A DNA stretch of 41,058 nt from Nonomuraea harbinensis (GCF_019396385.1 NZ_JAHKRN010000066.1:1-41058), one strand, 5' to 3'. Positions 16,553 to 25,384 are shown, numbered from the stretch's first letter. Numbers and translations: made by a program. Notes: generated by a model from the sequence alone, not told the origin.

Positions 16553-17646
16553 CAGGCGAGCGCTCCGATCAGGTCGAGCTGGGCGTCGGCGCCGCCGAGC
16601 AGGTGCGCCAGGTGCTTGGCGTGCGCGAAGTAGCGGTGCAGCGGGTACGTCACGTCGAGCCCCAGCCCGCCGTGCAGGTGCTGGCAGGTGTAGAGCGCGC
16701 GGGCCGCCTCGCTCGTGTGGTACGCGGCCAGCGCCAGGTCCTCCTCAGCGGGCAGCCCTTCGGCCAGCCGCCAGGCCCCGGACCACATGGCGACGTCGAG
16801 CGCCCGCGCCGCGATGTAGACGTCGGCGACCTGCGTGGTGACGGCCTGGAACTCGGCCAGCGCGCGGCCGAACTGCCTGCGGTCCCTGACGTGCTCGGTG
16901 GTCAGCCGCAGCGCCCCGGCCAGCACCCCGGACGCCTGCGCCGCCGTCGCGGCCGTATAGAGATGGCGCACCCCCTCCACCGCCTCCGGACCGGCGACCC
17001 GCTCCGCCGGTGCCGCGTCGAACGTCACCGTCGCGACGACCTCCCCCGTCGAGGCGAACTCCGACACCGCGACCACGGCGGCCTCACCCGCCGGGGCGAT
17101 CCCGGACGCCGGGGCGGTCGCCTCGGCCGTCGATGCGGCGCGGACCAGGAAGAGGCCCTCGTCGGCGGTGACCAGCAGGTCGCCGTCGGGGTAGGCGACG
17201 CCGCACTTGCGGCCGGTCAGCGCCCAGCCGCCCGCCTTCCGCTCGGCGGTGGTGGCGGGCGGGTCGGCCAGGGCCCCGCCCGGTTCCCTGATGGCGACCG
17301 TGGAGACGGCGGCGCCGGTCAGCCGTTTCTGCTGGTCAGGGGTGCCGTACCGGCTCGCGGCCAGGGTGCTCACCAGGGTGGCGGCCAGCGGGCCAGGCAC
17401 GGCCCGCGCACCGGCCTCGCGCAGCACCACCGCCATCTCGACGGGCCCCAGCCCCGCGCCGCCCGCGTGCTCCGGCACGCAGATCGCGGTCAGCCCGGCC
17501 TCGCGCAGCGCCTGCCACAGCCGTTCGTCGTACGGTGCGCCGCCGCGTTCGTGCGCCTCCAGCCGCTCCTGGCTCGCCTCCTTGGCGAGCAGGCCGGCGG
17601 CCAGGTCCCGCAGGGCTTCCTGGGTCTCGTCAAGGCCGAAGTCCAT
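16552..17646 (-). CDS. fadE28: Acyl-CoA dehydrogenase, FadE28 (ChsE1)-like steroid side-chain subunit
   Basis: A 364-residue acyl-CoA dehydrogenase partner subunit, shorter and more divergent than its neighbour, as in the FadE28/FadE29 pair. It begins MDFGLDETQEALRDLAAGLL, has AICVPEHAGGAGLGPVEMAV in the N-terminal domain, RDRRQFGRALAEFQAV (FAD-binding helix) and HLHGGLGLDVTYPLHRYFAHAK in the C-terminal domain. The second subunit shapes the large steroid pocket and shares FAD sites. ATG 17646 has GGAGGG 4-5 nt upstream. Longer in-frame extensions run through the operator region and were rejected. First gene of a two-gene operon transcribed away from the kstR-like gene. Confidence 0.87.
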   Translation of the reverse strand: MDFGLDETQEALRDLAAGLLAKEASQERLEAHERGGAPYDERLWQALREAGLTAICVPEHAGGAGLGPVEMAVVLREAGARAVPGPLAATLVSTLAASRYGTPDQQKRLTGAAVSTVAIREPGGALADPPATTAERKAGGWALTGRKCGVAYPDGDLLVTADEGLFLVRAASTAEATAPASGIAPAGEAAVVAVSEFASTGEVVATVTFDAAPAERVAGPEAVEGVRHLYTAATAAQASGVLAGALRLTTEHVRDRRQFGRALAEFQAVTTQVADVYIAARALDVAMWSGAWRLAEGLPAEEDLALAAYHTSEAARALYTCQHLHGGLGLDVTYPLHRYFAHAKHLAHLLGGADAQLDLIGALA

Positions 17647-17655
17647 CTGCCCTCC

Positions 17656-17669
17656 ACCAAGCGCTCGGT
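17656..17669. promoter_or_regulatory. KstR2-like palindrome before the FadE28-like gene
   Basis: ACCAAGCGCTCGGT is a near-perfect inverted repeat and matches the published KstR2 pattern AnCAAGnnCTTGnT at all but one defined position. It sits between the FadE28-like ribosome binding site and the KstR-like box. Similar palindromes bind other TetR-type fatty-acid regulators, so the cognate protein is uncertain. Confidence 0.4.
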
Positions 17670-17685
17670 CAACCGAATCGAAAAC

Positions 17686-17699
17686 TAGAACAGATTCCA
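17686..17699. promoter_or_regulatory. KstR-type operator before the fadE28-fadE29 operon
   Basis: TAGAACAGATTCCA fits the KstR consensus TNNAACNNGTTNNA with one mismatch (ATT for GTT). It lies 40 nt upstream of the FadE28-like start in the divergent region shared with the kstR-like gene. Confidence 0.6.
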
Positions 17700-17819
17700 A
17701 TATCTGTCCAGTGCCAATTAATCCGAATAATCCTCGATATATCCGCGTAACCGGGAAGACATGCACTGATAGGCCTTCTTTGTGACCGGCGAGTAACAAG
17801 CCGGGGCATCGGGAAATCA

Positions 17820-17833
17820 GATAACGTGTTCTT
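17820..17833. promoter_or_regulatory. KstR-like operator at the 5' end of the kstR-like gene
   Basis: GATAACGTGTTCTT contains the KstR core AACnnGTT and agrees with the extended mycobacterial form TAGAACGTGTTCTA at 11 of 14 positions, though both outer T/A positions differ. TAACGT within it (17822-17827) could be a -10 element. Binding here would give autorepression, as known for KstR. Confidence 0.55.
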
Positions 17834-17899
17834 ATGCGTACCCCGCAGGCGGCCACTCGCGGAGCCATCGCCACACCCCCCACCCACCCTGAGGGGACC

Positions 17900-18526
17900 A
17901 TGGAGCACGACCTCACACCCGACGGCCTCACGTCCGGCGGATCCTCTCCCGACGGCCAGGGCGCCCGCTCGCGCAGCCAGCACCAGCGCCGCAAGCGCAT
18001 CGTCCAGGCCGCCGCGGCCCTCGCCTCGCGGGGCGGCGTCGAGGCCATGCAGATGCGCACCGTCGCCGAGCGGGCAGGCGTGGCGCTCGGCACGCTCTAC
18101 CGCTACTTCCCGTCCAAGATGGACCTCGTCGTGGCCGTCGTCGGCGAGGAGATCGACCTGCTGGAGAGCAGCATCGAGCGGCGCCCGCCGAGCGCGGCCA
18201 CCCCGCCGGGACGCGCGGTCGACGTGCTGATGCGGGCCACCAGGGGGCTCATGCGCGAGCCCGAGCTGGCCGACGCGCTGATCCGCTCGCTCATCCTCGC
18301 CGACGACGTCGAGATCCCGCTGGGCGACCGCATGGCCGGCCTCCTGCTGCGCGTCTCCACGGGCACCACCCCCGAGCAGGCCACCGAGGAGCAGCTCGCC
18401 CTCGCGGGCTCGCTGGCGAGCGTGTGGGTCCAGGAGCTCCTGGAGATCCTCCGGGGGCGCCGCACCCACGACCAGATCCAGCGCCGCATCGAGCTCGCCG
18501 CCGACCGCCTGCTCGCCGGCCTCTGA
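17900..18526 (+). CDS. kstR: TetR-family regulator, KstR-like repressor of steroid catabolism
   Basis: A 208-residue TetR repressor. The helix-turn-helix region (RRKRIVQAAAALASRGG, then MRTVAERAGVALGTLYRYF, PSK) follows M. tuberculosis KstR closely, and the C-terminal part keeps the SVWVQELLEILRGRR pattern seen in KstR as DVWLSNLLAWLTRR. KstR binds 3-oxo-cholestenoyl-CoA-type inducers and releases TNNAACNNGTTNNA operators, several of which occur in this window. ATG 17900 is chosen because GAGGGG lies just upstream. The in-frame ATG 17834 would add 22 residues and would be leaderless behind the TAACGT box; both remain possible. Divergent from the fadE28-fadE29 pair. Confidence 0.85.
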   Translation: MEHDLTPDGLTSGGSSPDGQGARSRSQHQRRKRIVQAAAALASRGGVEAMQMRTVAERAGVALGTLYRYFPSKMDLVVAVVGEEIDLLESSIERRPPSAATPPGRAVDVLMRATRGLMREPELADALIRSLILADDVEIPLGDRMAGLLLRVSTGTTPEQATEEQLALAGSLASVWVQELLEILRGRRTHDQIQRRIELAADRLLAGL

Positions 18527-18590
18527 CCCGCCGGGGCGCTCTCAGCGGTCCGGCGACTCCTCCCGCTCGGCCTGACGCGCACCTGGCATC

Positions 18591-18608
18591 CCCGTACTCC
18601 GGTACGGG
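18591..18608. terminator. Hairpin after the kstR-like gene
   Basis: CCCGTAC (18591-18597) and GTACGGG (18602-18608) form a 7-bp stem with a 4-nt loop, 65 nt after the kstR-like stop. It is the only clear structure in the 285-bp gap before the next gene, which otherwise shows no gene. Confidence 0.4.
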
Positions 18609-18811
18609 CTGGGCACCATGGTCTGCAAGGTCAACCGGTTCGTGTCGCCGGAGGGCGGGCCCCGTCACGCTCGTCGGCCATTCGGGGCCACCGGGACCTT
18701 CCGGATCATGGCGCGGTGCCTGAAGGTCTGGCGTCGTTTGGCCGGATTTTTGCGGATGTCGGCTTTCCGACCTCTCGTCCGTACGGGGACAGAAGGCGCA
18801 AGCTGGTACGC

Positions 18812-19756
18812 ATGAGGATGCTTGCGATCACTCAGGACGCGCTCGGCGGCCCTGAGGTGCTGAAGATGACGGAAACCGACAAGCCGGTGCCCGGCCCGAC
18901 CGAGGTGCTGGTGCGGGTGGAGGCCACCGGCGTCAACCCGACCGACTGGAAGACGCGCGCCACGGGCGGGCTGCTGGGCGAGCCGCCGTTCACGCTCGGG
19001 TACGACGTCTCGGGCGTGGTGGAGGGCTCCGGCCTCGGCCAGGCCCTGTACGAGCCGGGCGACGAGGTGTTCGGCATGCTGCGCTACCCGTACGGCAACG
19101 GCGCCTACGCCCAGTACGTCACCGCGCCGTCCCGTCACTTCGCCCGCAAGCCGCCCAGCGTCGACCACGTGCACGCGGCGGCCGTCCCGCTCGCCGCGCT
19201 GACCGCGTGGCAGGCGCTGGTGGACGTGGCCGGGCTCAGGGGCGGGCAGCGGGTCCTCGTCCACGCCGCGGCCGGCGGGGTGGGCCACTTCGCGGTGCAG
19301 ATCGCCAAGGCGCGGGGCGCGTACGTGATCGGCACGGCGAGCGCGGCCAAACACGGGTTCCTGCGCGGGCTCGGCGCGGACGAGCTGGTCGACTACCGCG
19401 AGCTCGACTTCGCCGAGGTCGTCGGCGACGTGGACGTGGTGCTGGACGGCATCGGCGGCGACTACGGGCGGCGCTCGCTGCGCACCATGCGCCGGGGCGG
19501 CACGATCGTCACGCTGCCCCTGTCGGTGATGGACGAGGGCGTGCACGACGAGGCGGCGGCGCTGGGCGTCAGGTCGGCGGTGATGCTGGTCGAGCCGGAC
19601 CACGCCGCCATGCGCGCGCTTGCGGCGCTGATGGAGGCGGGCAGACTGCGCCCCGAGGTGGCCGCCGTGCTGCCGCTGCGGGACGCGGCCAAGGCGCACG
19701 AACTCGGCGAGACCGGCCGCACCACCGGCAAGATCGTCCTGACCGTGCCGCACTGA
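18812..19756 (+). CDS. Zinc-independent NADPH-dependent MDR oxidoreductase (quinone reductase-like)
   Basis: A 314-residue medium-chain dehydrogenase/reductase of the quinone-oxidoreductase branch. GroES-like N-terminal domain (EVLVRVEATGVNPTDWKTRATG) and a Rossmann domain with LVHAAAGGVGHFAVQIAKARGAYVIGTASA, the AxGGVG nucleotide-binding motif. Zinc-binding cysteines of alcohol dehydrogenases are absent. It would reduce quinones or alpha,beta-unsaturated carbonyls with NADPH in the cytoplasm. ATG 18812 was chosen at the start of homology; no strong ribosome binding site is visible, and ATG 18818 is an alternative. It lies between steroid genes, but a role there is not shown. Confidence 0.87.
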   Translation: MRMLAITQDALGGPEVLKMTETDKPVPGPTEVLVRVEATGVNPTDWKTRATGGLLGEPPFTLGYDVSGVVEGSGLGQALYEPGDEVFGMLRYPYGNGAYAQYVTAPSRHFARKPPSVDHVHAAAVPLAALTAWQALVDVAGLRGGQRVLVHAAAGGVGHFAVQIAKARGAYVIGTASAAKHGFLRGLGADELVDYRELDFAEVVGDVDVVLDGIGGDYGRRSLRTMRRGGTIVTLPLSVMDEGVHDEAAALGVRSAVMLVEPDHAAMRALAALMEAGRLRPEVAAVLPLRDAAKAHELGETGRTTGKIVLTVPH

Positions 19757-19796
19757 CCCTGACCTGCGCGTAAGCGATCTGTCGGTGGCGTCGTCT

Positions 19797-19808
19797 ATAC
19801 AGGACTGT

Positions 19809-19810
<2 letters not shown>
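19797..19810. promoter_or_regulatory. Palindrome overlapping the start of the SigX5-type sigma gene
   Basis: ATACAG-GA-CTGTAT is a perfect 6-bp inverted repeat whose right arm includes the first two bases of the ATG at 19809. No Shine-Dalgarno sequence precedes the ATG. It may be an operator for an unknown regulator controlling this sigma gene, or chance. Confidence 0.3.
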
Positions 19811-20801
<991 letters not shown>

Positions 20802-20804
<3 letters not shown>

Positions 20805-20815
20805 AACAAGTTACA
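20802..20815. promoter_or_regulatory. KstR-type operator before the FadA5-like thiolase
   Basis: TAGAACAAGTTACA fits TNNAACNNGTTNNA at every defined position. It begins in the stop codon of the sigma factor gene and lies 32 nt before the thiolase GTG, where a promoter would be expected. Confidence 0.72.
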
Positions 20816-20847
20816 GTCGCGACCAGAGTAACGTTCTGGAGGAGACT

Positions 20848-21966
20848 GTGCGCACACCCGTCATCGTCGAGGCCGTCCGCACCCCGATCGGCAAGCGCGG
20901 CGGCTGGCTGGCCGAGCTGAAACCGCAGCAGGTGCTGGCCACCGCGCTCAACGGGCTGATCCAGCGGGCCGGGATCGATCCCGCGCTGGTCGAGCAGGTG
21001 TTCGCGGGATGCGTGACGCAGGCGGGCGAGCAGGGCGGCCACGTGGGCAGGCACGCCTGGCTCTACGCCGGTCTCCCCTACCGGACGGGCGTGACCACCG
21101 TCGACGCCCAGTGCGGCTCCTCCCAGCAGGCGGTGCACCTCGCGGCGGCCATGATCGCGGCCGGAGTGATGGACGTCGGCGTGGGCTGCGGCGTCGAGGT
21201 GATGAGCCGGGCGCCGCTCGGCAGCAACGTGCTGCCGGCGAACCCGCGGCCCGACGACTGGAGCATCGACCTGCCCGACCAGTTCACGGCCGCGGAGCGG
21301 ATCGCCCGGCGGCGGGGGCTCACCCGGGAGCGGCTCGACTGGTTCGGCGCCCGGTCCCAGCGGCGGGCCGCCAAGGCGTGGTCCGACGGGCGGTTCGAGC
21401 GCGAGATCGTCCCCGTCGGGACCGTCACCAGGGACCAGGGGCTGCGCGAGACCACGGCTGAAGGGCTGGCCCGGCTCAAGCCGGTGCTCGGCGAGGAAGG
21501 GCTCCACACCGCCGGCACCTCCTCGCAGATCTCCGACGGCGCCGCCGCCGTGCTGCTGATGAGCAGGGAGGCCGCCGCACGCCACGGGCTGCGCCCCCGG
21601 GCGCGGATCCTGGCCCAGACGCTCGTCGGCGCGGAGCCGTACTACCACCTGGACGGGCCGGTGGACGCGACCGCGAAGGCGCTGGCCGCGGCCGGGATGA
21701 CGATCGGCGACATCGACCTGTTCGAGGTCAACGAGGCGTTCGCGTCGGTGGCGCTGTCCTGGGCGCAGGTGCACGAGCCCGACCTCGACCGGGTCAACGT
21801 CAACGGCGGCGCGATCGCGCTCGGCCACCCGGTCGGGGCGACGGGCGCGCGGCTGATCACCACGGCGCTGCACGAGCTGGAACGGTCGGACGGCTCGACG
21901 GCGCTGGTGACCATGTGCGCGGGCGGCGCCCTGGCCACCGCCACGATCATCGAGCGTCTCGCGTGA
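20848..21966 (+). CDS. fadA5: Steroid 3-ketoacyl-CoA thiolase, FadA5-like
   Basis: A 372-residue thiolase. It agrees with M. tuberculosis FadA5 in long stretches as I remember them: PVIVEAVRTPIGKRGGWL, TTVDAQCGSSQQAVHLAA (nucleophile Cys near residue 92), DLPDQFTAAERIARRRGLTR, RDQGLRETTAEGL, TAGTSSQISDGAAAVL, VGAEPYYHLDGPVDATAKAL, VNVNGGAIALGHPVGATGAR (active His) and MCAGGALATATIIERL (second Cys). FadA5 cleaves acetyl-CoA from 3,22-dioxo-steroid-CoA in cholesterol side-chain beta-oxidation. GTG 20848 has GGAGGAG 4-5 nt upstream. A KstR-type operator sits just before it, and the next gene overlaps by 4 nt. Confidence 0.9.
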   Translation: MRTPVIVEAVRTPIGKRGGWLAELKPQQVLATALNGLIQRAGIDPALVEQVFAGCVTQAGEQGGHVGRHAWLYAGLPYRTGVTTVDAQCGSSQQAVHLAAAMIAAGVMDVGVGCGVEVMSRAPLGSNVLPANPRPDDWSIDLPDQFTAAERIARRRGLTRERLDWFGARSQRRAAKAWSDGRFEREIVPVGTVTRDQGLRETTAEGLARLKPVLGEEGLHTAGTSSQISDGAAAVLLMSREAAARHGLRPRARILAQTLVGAEPYYHLDGPVDATAKALAAAGMTIGDIDLFEVNEAFASVALSWAQVHEPDLDRVNVNGGAIALGHPVGATGARLITTALHELERSDGSTALVTMCAGGALATATIIERLA

Positions 21967-22985
21967 CCCGTCGTTCGTACGCCGAGCAGCGCCCGCTGGA
22001 CCTCGGCTTCGGGGTGTGGAGCGTGCCGGTGCCCATCCCCGGCAACCCGCTCGGCTACACGCTCGTGTACGCGATCGAGTCCCCGCGCGGGCCGGTGCTG
22101 GTGGACGCGGGATGGAACCACCCGGAGGCGTGGGCGGCGCTGCGTGACGGGCTGGCGACGGCGGGGATCGACGTGGCGTCGGTGCACGGGGTGGTCGTGA
22201 CCCACTTCCACCCGGACCACGCCGGGCTGGCCGGGAGGGTCAGGGAGGAGTCGGGCGCCTGGATCGCCATGCACGAGGCGGACGCGGCGATCGTGGACAT
22301 GATGAACGGCGTCCCCTCGGACGTCCGCGGGTCCTTCCAGGTCGACATGCTCCGCCGGGCCGGCGCGCCGTCGGAGGACCTGCCCGAGGGCCCGGCGGCC
22401 GACGGCAGGCAGGACCCGCCCGCGCCGGCGGACCGGCGGCTGCGGGACGGCGACCTCGTCGACCTGCCCGGCAGGAAGCTGCGGGTGGTGCACACCCCCG
22501 GCCACACTCCCGGCCATGTCTGCCTGCACCTGGAGGACGCCGACCGTCTCTTCACCGGCGATCACGTCCTGCCCGGCATCACCCCGCACATCGGGATCTA
22601 TCCCTTCGACCGGGACGACGTCGATCCGCTGGGCGACTTCCTGGAGTCGCTGACCAGGGTCGGCGAGCTGGGAGAGCTCGGCGCCCTGCCCGCTCATGAA
22701 TGGACATTTCCAGATGTGGCGGCACGGGCCGCGCAGATCCGTCACCATCACGAGGAGAAGCTCGAACGGCTCCTCGCCCTGCTGGCCGAGCGCGCGGAGC
22801 CGCTGACCATCTGGGAGACCGCCGCCATGATGACCTGGAACCGGCCCTGGTCCGAGCTGCCGCCGATGCTGCGAGGCATGGCGGCCGGCGAGGCCGCCGC
22901 CCACCTGCGCACCCTGGAAGTCCGCGGCGTGCTCCGCCGCCTGCCGGGGGGCGATCGGGTACGTTTCCAAGCCCTAGAATCGTAG
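21963..22985 (+). CDS. Metallo-beta-lactamase-fold hydrolase coupled to the thiolase
   Basis: A 340-residue cytoplasmic metallohydrolase. The zinc motif THFHPDHAG (HxHxDH) is near residue 82, followed by the HTPGHTPGH and FTGDHVLPGI metal ligands. The C-terminal 90 or so residues (LTIWETAAMM, AAAHLRTLEVRGVLRRLPGG) fit the winged-helix tail found in LACTB2-like members. It starts at GTG 21963, overlapping the thiolase stop as GTGA, so the two are translated together and should be KstR-controlled. Its substrate is not known; a thioester or lactone in steroid breakdown is a reasonable inference from the coupling. Confidence 0.87.
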   Translation: MTRRSYAEQRPLDLGFGVWSVPVPIPGNPLGYTLVYAIESPRGPVLVDAGWNHPEAWAALRDGLATAGIDVASVHGVVVTHFHPDHAGLAGRVREESGAWIAMHEADAAIVDMMNGVPSDVRGSFQVDMLRRAGAPSEDLPEGPAADGRQDPPAPADRRLRDGDLVDLPGRKLRVVHTPGHTPGHVCLHLEDADRLFTGDHVLPGITPHIGIYPFDRDDVDPLGDFLESLTRVGELGELGALPAHEWTFPDVAARAAQIRHHHEEKLERLLALLAERAEPLTIWETAAMMTWNRPWSELPPMLRGMAAGEAAAHLRTLEVRGVLRRLPGGDRVRFQALES

Positions 22986-22999
22986 ACATCCGATGTCTA
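22975..22999 (+). promoter_or_regulatory. Promoter -10 and GntR operator of the FadR-type regulator gene
   Basis: TAGAAT (22975-22980) is a good -10 element. Starting 2 nt later is a perfect palindrome, TAGACATC-C-GATGTCTA (22983-22999), covering the predicted transcription start. It lies 11 nt before the GTG of the regulator gene, as expected for autorepression. Its core AGACATCCGATGT recurs before the L-fucose operon at 39 kb. Confidence 0.8.
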
Positions 23000-23010
23000 G
23001 GGAGAAAAGC

Positions 23011-23685
23011 GTGGCGGTCACCGACGCGGCCATCGACAAGATCAAGCAGATGATCCTCTCGGGCGAGGTCGCCCCGGGAGACAGGCTGCCCAAGGAGGCC
23101 GACCTCGCCGAGCGGCTCGGGCTGTCACGCAACTCGCTGCGCGAGGCGGTGCGCGCGCTCGCCCTGATCAACGTCCTGGACGTACGGCAGGGCGACGGCA
23201 CCTACGTCACCAGCCTGGAGCCCCGGCTGCTGCTCGACACCATGTCGTTCGTTCTCGACCTGCACCGCGACGACACGGTGCTGCAGTTCTTCGAGGTGCG
23301 CCGCATCCTGGAGCCGGCCGCCACCGCGATGGCCGCCGAGCTGATGACGGACGACGACATCGACGAGCTGCGGGTGATCCTGGAGTCGCTGCCCGAGGAG
23401 CCGACGATCGAGGAGCTGGTCGCCAACGACCTGCGGTTCCACCAGCGGATCGCGCTCGGGTCGGGCAACAGCGTGCTCTGCTCGTTCATCGAGAGCCTGT
23501 CGGGGCCGACCACCCGGGCGCGCATCTGGCGCGGCCTCACCCAGGAGGGCGCGCTGGCCAAGACCCGCGAGCAGCACACCGCGATCTACGAGGCGATCGC
23601 CGCCCGCCAGGGGGAGGTGGCCCGTGCCTGGGCCACCGTCCACGTGGCGGGCGTCGAATCCTGGCTCCGCAAGGCCCTCGACTAG
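23011..23685 (+). CDS. FadR-subfamily GntR regulator, probable repressor of the L-fucose operon
   Basis: A 224-residue regulator. The N-terminal winged helix-turn-helix reads IDKIKQMILSGEVAPGDRLP, KEADLAERLGLSRNSLREAV and a wing GDGTYV. The C-terminal FCD domain carries metal-ligand-like residues in NDLRFHQRIA and REQHTAIYEAI. FCD regulators usually sense sugar acids or small organic acids. GTG 23011 is chosen because AGGGAG lies 6 nt upstream; the in-frame ATG 22993 is part of the operator palindrome and is unlikely to be the start. The neighbours are unrelated, but an identical 13-bp operator core sits at the fucose operon promoter 16 kb away. The stop overlaps the converging gene in CTAG. 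Confidence 0.88.
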   Translation: MAVTDAAIDKIKQMILSGEVAPGDRLPKEADLAERLGLSRNSLREAVRALALINVLDVRQGDGTYVTSLEPRLLLDTMSFVLDLHRDDTVLQFFEVRRILEPAATAMAAELMTDDDIDELRVILESLPEEPTIEELVANDLRFHQRIALGSGNSVLCSFIESLSGPTTRARIWRGLTQEGALAKTREQHTAIYEAIAARQGEVARAWATVHVAGVESWLRKALD

Positions 23686-24533
23686 CGGAGCCCGAGGAGA
23701 CCGTCCTTCAGCAGGGGGTCCTCCAGCGGGTCGGGCAGCGGCACCCGCAGGTTCTGCAAGTCCTCGTAGGGAAACACCTCGTCCGCGGCCGGGGGCGAGA
23801 TCACCAGGGGGTGCCCCCAGTCGGAGAAGCGGGTGTCAGCGGTGGCGACGTACCTGTGCTCGCCCGAACCCATGGCCTCCTGCGTCTGCAGGCGCTGGAT
23901 CAGGCCCTTCTCGTCGGTCCAGAGCCGATAAGAGACCTTCCTCTTGGCGTAGTCGCTGGGCTTGAGGCCTTCGACCTGAGCGGCGTAGAAGGACTTCGAC
24001 GCTTCGTACAGCTCCTTGTACGTCACGACGCCCCGGTAGGAGTAGCCGCCGGAGACCGGCTTGGCTCGCTCGCCCTTCAGCGTCGCCTTGAGCACGGCAG
24101 GGTCGAACACGTGGATCGGCTGCATGCTGGCGAGGACGACGGGGTTGATGGTGATCCCCTTGGCCGCTTCGAGACCCACCCAGGTCTTCCCGTCGGGAAG
24201 TAGTTTCGCGAGCTCCTCTCCGCCGAGGTATGCCCCCCGCGGAAAAGCGAGCATCTCGACCGGGGCGTCCTCTTCGTCCACGGGCTCCATGGAGGTGTAG
24301 GTGGCTACGGGGCCGGACGGGGAGAGCTGGACGCCGCTCTTGGCCCGGATGCGTGTGGTGGAGGAGCCGAAGCCCGATTTGGACACCTCCACCAGCTTGA
24401 CGCCGCGTTCGGACTTGAGCTGCTTCTGCAGCGCCCGGACGGGGTCGGGGGCGGCGGTCCGGGCGGCGGCCGGCGGGGCCGTGATCAGGGCGGCCAGCGT
24501 GGCGGTTACAACCGCGAGAACGAACCGCCTCAC
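23682..24533 (-). CDS. Secreted protein of unknown function, paralogue of the upstream gene
   Basis: A 283-residue exported protein. A signal peptide (RRFVLAVVTATLAALITAPP, AAARTAAPDP) lacks a lipobox. The rest resembles LolA/LppX-style beta-rich proteins of actinobacteria in layout: RGVKLVEVSKS, HVFDPAVLKATLKGERAKPV, GVVTYKELYEASKSFY, RLWTDEKGLIQRLQTQ, TRFSDWGHPLVISPPAADEV. No catalytic motif is visible. It shares these blocks with the gene before it (FDPAVLKA.LKG, TYAKLYEAAK, LWTDGRGL), showing a tandem duplication. The GTG start at 24533 overlaps the upstream stop by 4 nt. I do not recognise the family by name and give no function. Confidence 0.75.
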   Translation of the reverse strand: MRRFVLAVVTATLAALITAPPAAARTAAPDPVRALQKQLKSERGVKLVEVSKSGFGSSTTRIRAKSGVQLSPSGPVATYTSMEPVDEEDAPVEMLAFPRGAYLGGEELAKLLPDGKTWVGLEAAKGITINPVVLASMQPIHVFDPAVLKATLKGERAKPVSGGYSYRGVVTYKELYEASKSFYAAQVEGLKPSDYAKRKVSYRLWTDEKGLIQRLQTQEAMGSGEHRYVATADTRFSDWGHPLVISPPAADEVFPYEDLQNLRVPLPDPLEDPLLKDGLLGLR

Positions 24534-25384
24534 GACTGGCCGGTGCCGGCGTACGCGTCCGTCAGGACCAGGTCGTTCACGGAGTTCGCGGTGCCGGGGC
24601 GGCTGCGGTCCTTCCACTCGACGACCTCGGCCCTGGCCGGGGCGGTGACGATGAGGTGCTCGCCCCAGCTGGAGTAGCGGGTGTCGATGGTGCGGTACGC
24701 GCCGGACGTGGCCCGCTCGGTGGTCGAGAGCCGCACGGGCAGGCCCCGGCCGTCGGTCCAGAGCTTCCAGGAGATCGCGGTCTTGGCGAAGGCGCCGCGC
24801 GGGGCGCCGTCGAACAGCTTGCCGTAGTGGCCCTTCGCGGCCTCGTACAGCTTGGCGTACGTGATCGTGCCCTTGTAGTGACGGCCGCCGGTGACCGCCT
24901 TGCCACCCTTGCCCTTCAGCACCGCCTTGAGCACGGCCGGGTCGAACACGTTGATCGTCTGCTTGCTGGCCGTGCCCAGAGCGAGGTTCGGGTGGCCGCT
25001 CTGCTTCACCCGGATCCAGAGCTTGTCCTTGGGGAGCAGGTCGGCGACGGCCTCGCCGGAGGTGTAGACGGACGTGCCCACGGCGGCCTTCTGGCCGGGC
25101 TTGGCGCCCGCGCCGTCCTGGCTGCGGGTGTCGGAGGCGTCCTCGACGTCCGCCCACGAGGCGACCGGGCCGGTCGGGGCGAGCTGGATGCCGCTGTGGT
25201 AGCGCGTACGGGTGGACGCCTTGCTGGTCACGGTCCGCGAGATCTCGGCGACGCGCACCCCGCGCTCGTGCCGCAGCTGCGCTTTGACGGCCTGCGCCGG
25301 GTCGGGGGCGGCCTGGGCCACGGCGGGGGTCGCGGGTAGGGCCGCGGCCAGCGCGACGGCCGCGGGGAGGATCCAACGCCTCAT
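24530..25384 (-). CDS. Secreted protein of unknown function, first of a paralogous pair
   Basis: A 284-residue exported protein with a clear signal peptide (RRWILPAAVALAAALPATPA, VAQAAPDP) and no lipobox cysteine. Blocks shared with its downstream paralogue include HERGVRVAEISR, SGIQLAPTGPVASW, VFDPAVLKAVLKGKGGKAV, GTITYAKLYEAAKGHYGKLF, KLWTDGRGLPVRL and TRYSSWGEHLIVTAPA. A LolA/LppX-like fold for lipid or lipoprotein carriage would suit the pattern, but this is a guess. ATG 25384 has AAGGA about 10 nt upstream. The pair forms a two-gene leftward operon with no other member. Confidence 0.75.
   Translation of the reverse strand: MRRWILPAAVALAAALPATPAVAQAAPDPAQAVKAQLRHERGVRVAEISRTVTSKASTRTRYHSGIQLAPTGPVASWADVEDASDTRSQDGAGAKPGQKAAVGTSVYTSGEAVADLLPKDKLWIRVKQSGHPNLALGTASKQTINVFDPAVLKAVLKGKGGKAVTGGRHYKGTITYAKLYEAAKGHYGKLFDGAPRGAFAKTAISWKLWTDGRGLPVRLSTTERATSGAYRTIDTRYSSWGEHLIVTAPARAEVVEWKDRSRPGTANSVNDLVLTDAYAGTGQS

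Noticed and set aside
18633..18640. AACCGGTT as another KstR operator upstream of the oxidoreductase
   Set aside because: Only the inner core matches; both outer T/A positions of TNNAACNNGTTNNA are wrong and it lies about 170 bp from the gene.
22993..22995. ATG 22993 as the GntR start codon
   Set aside because: It is part of the operator palindrome and has no ribosome binding site; GTG 23011 has AGGGAG at proper spacing.
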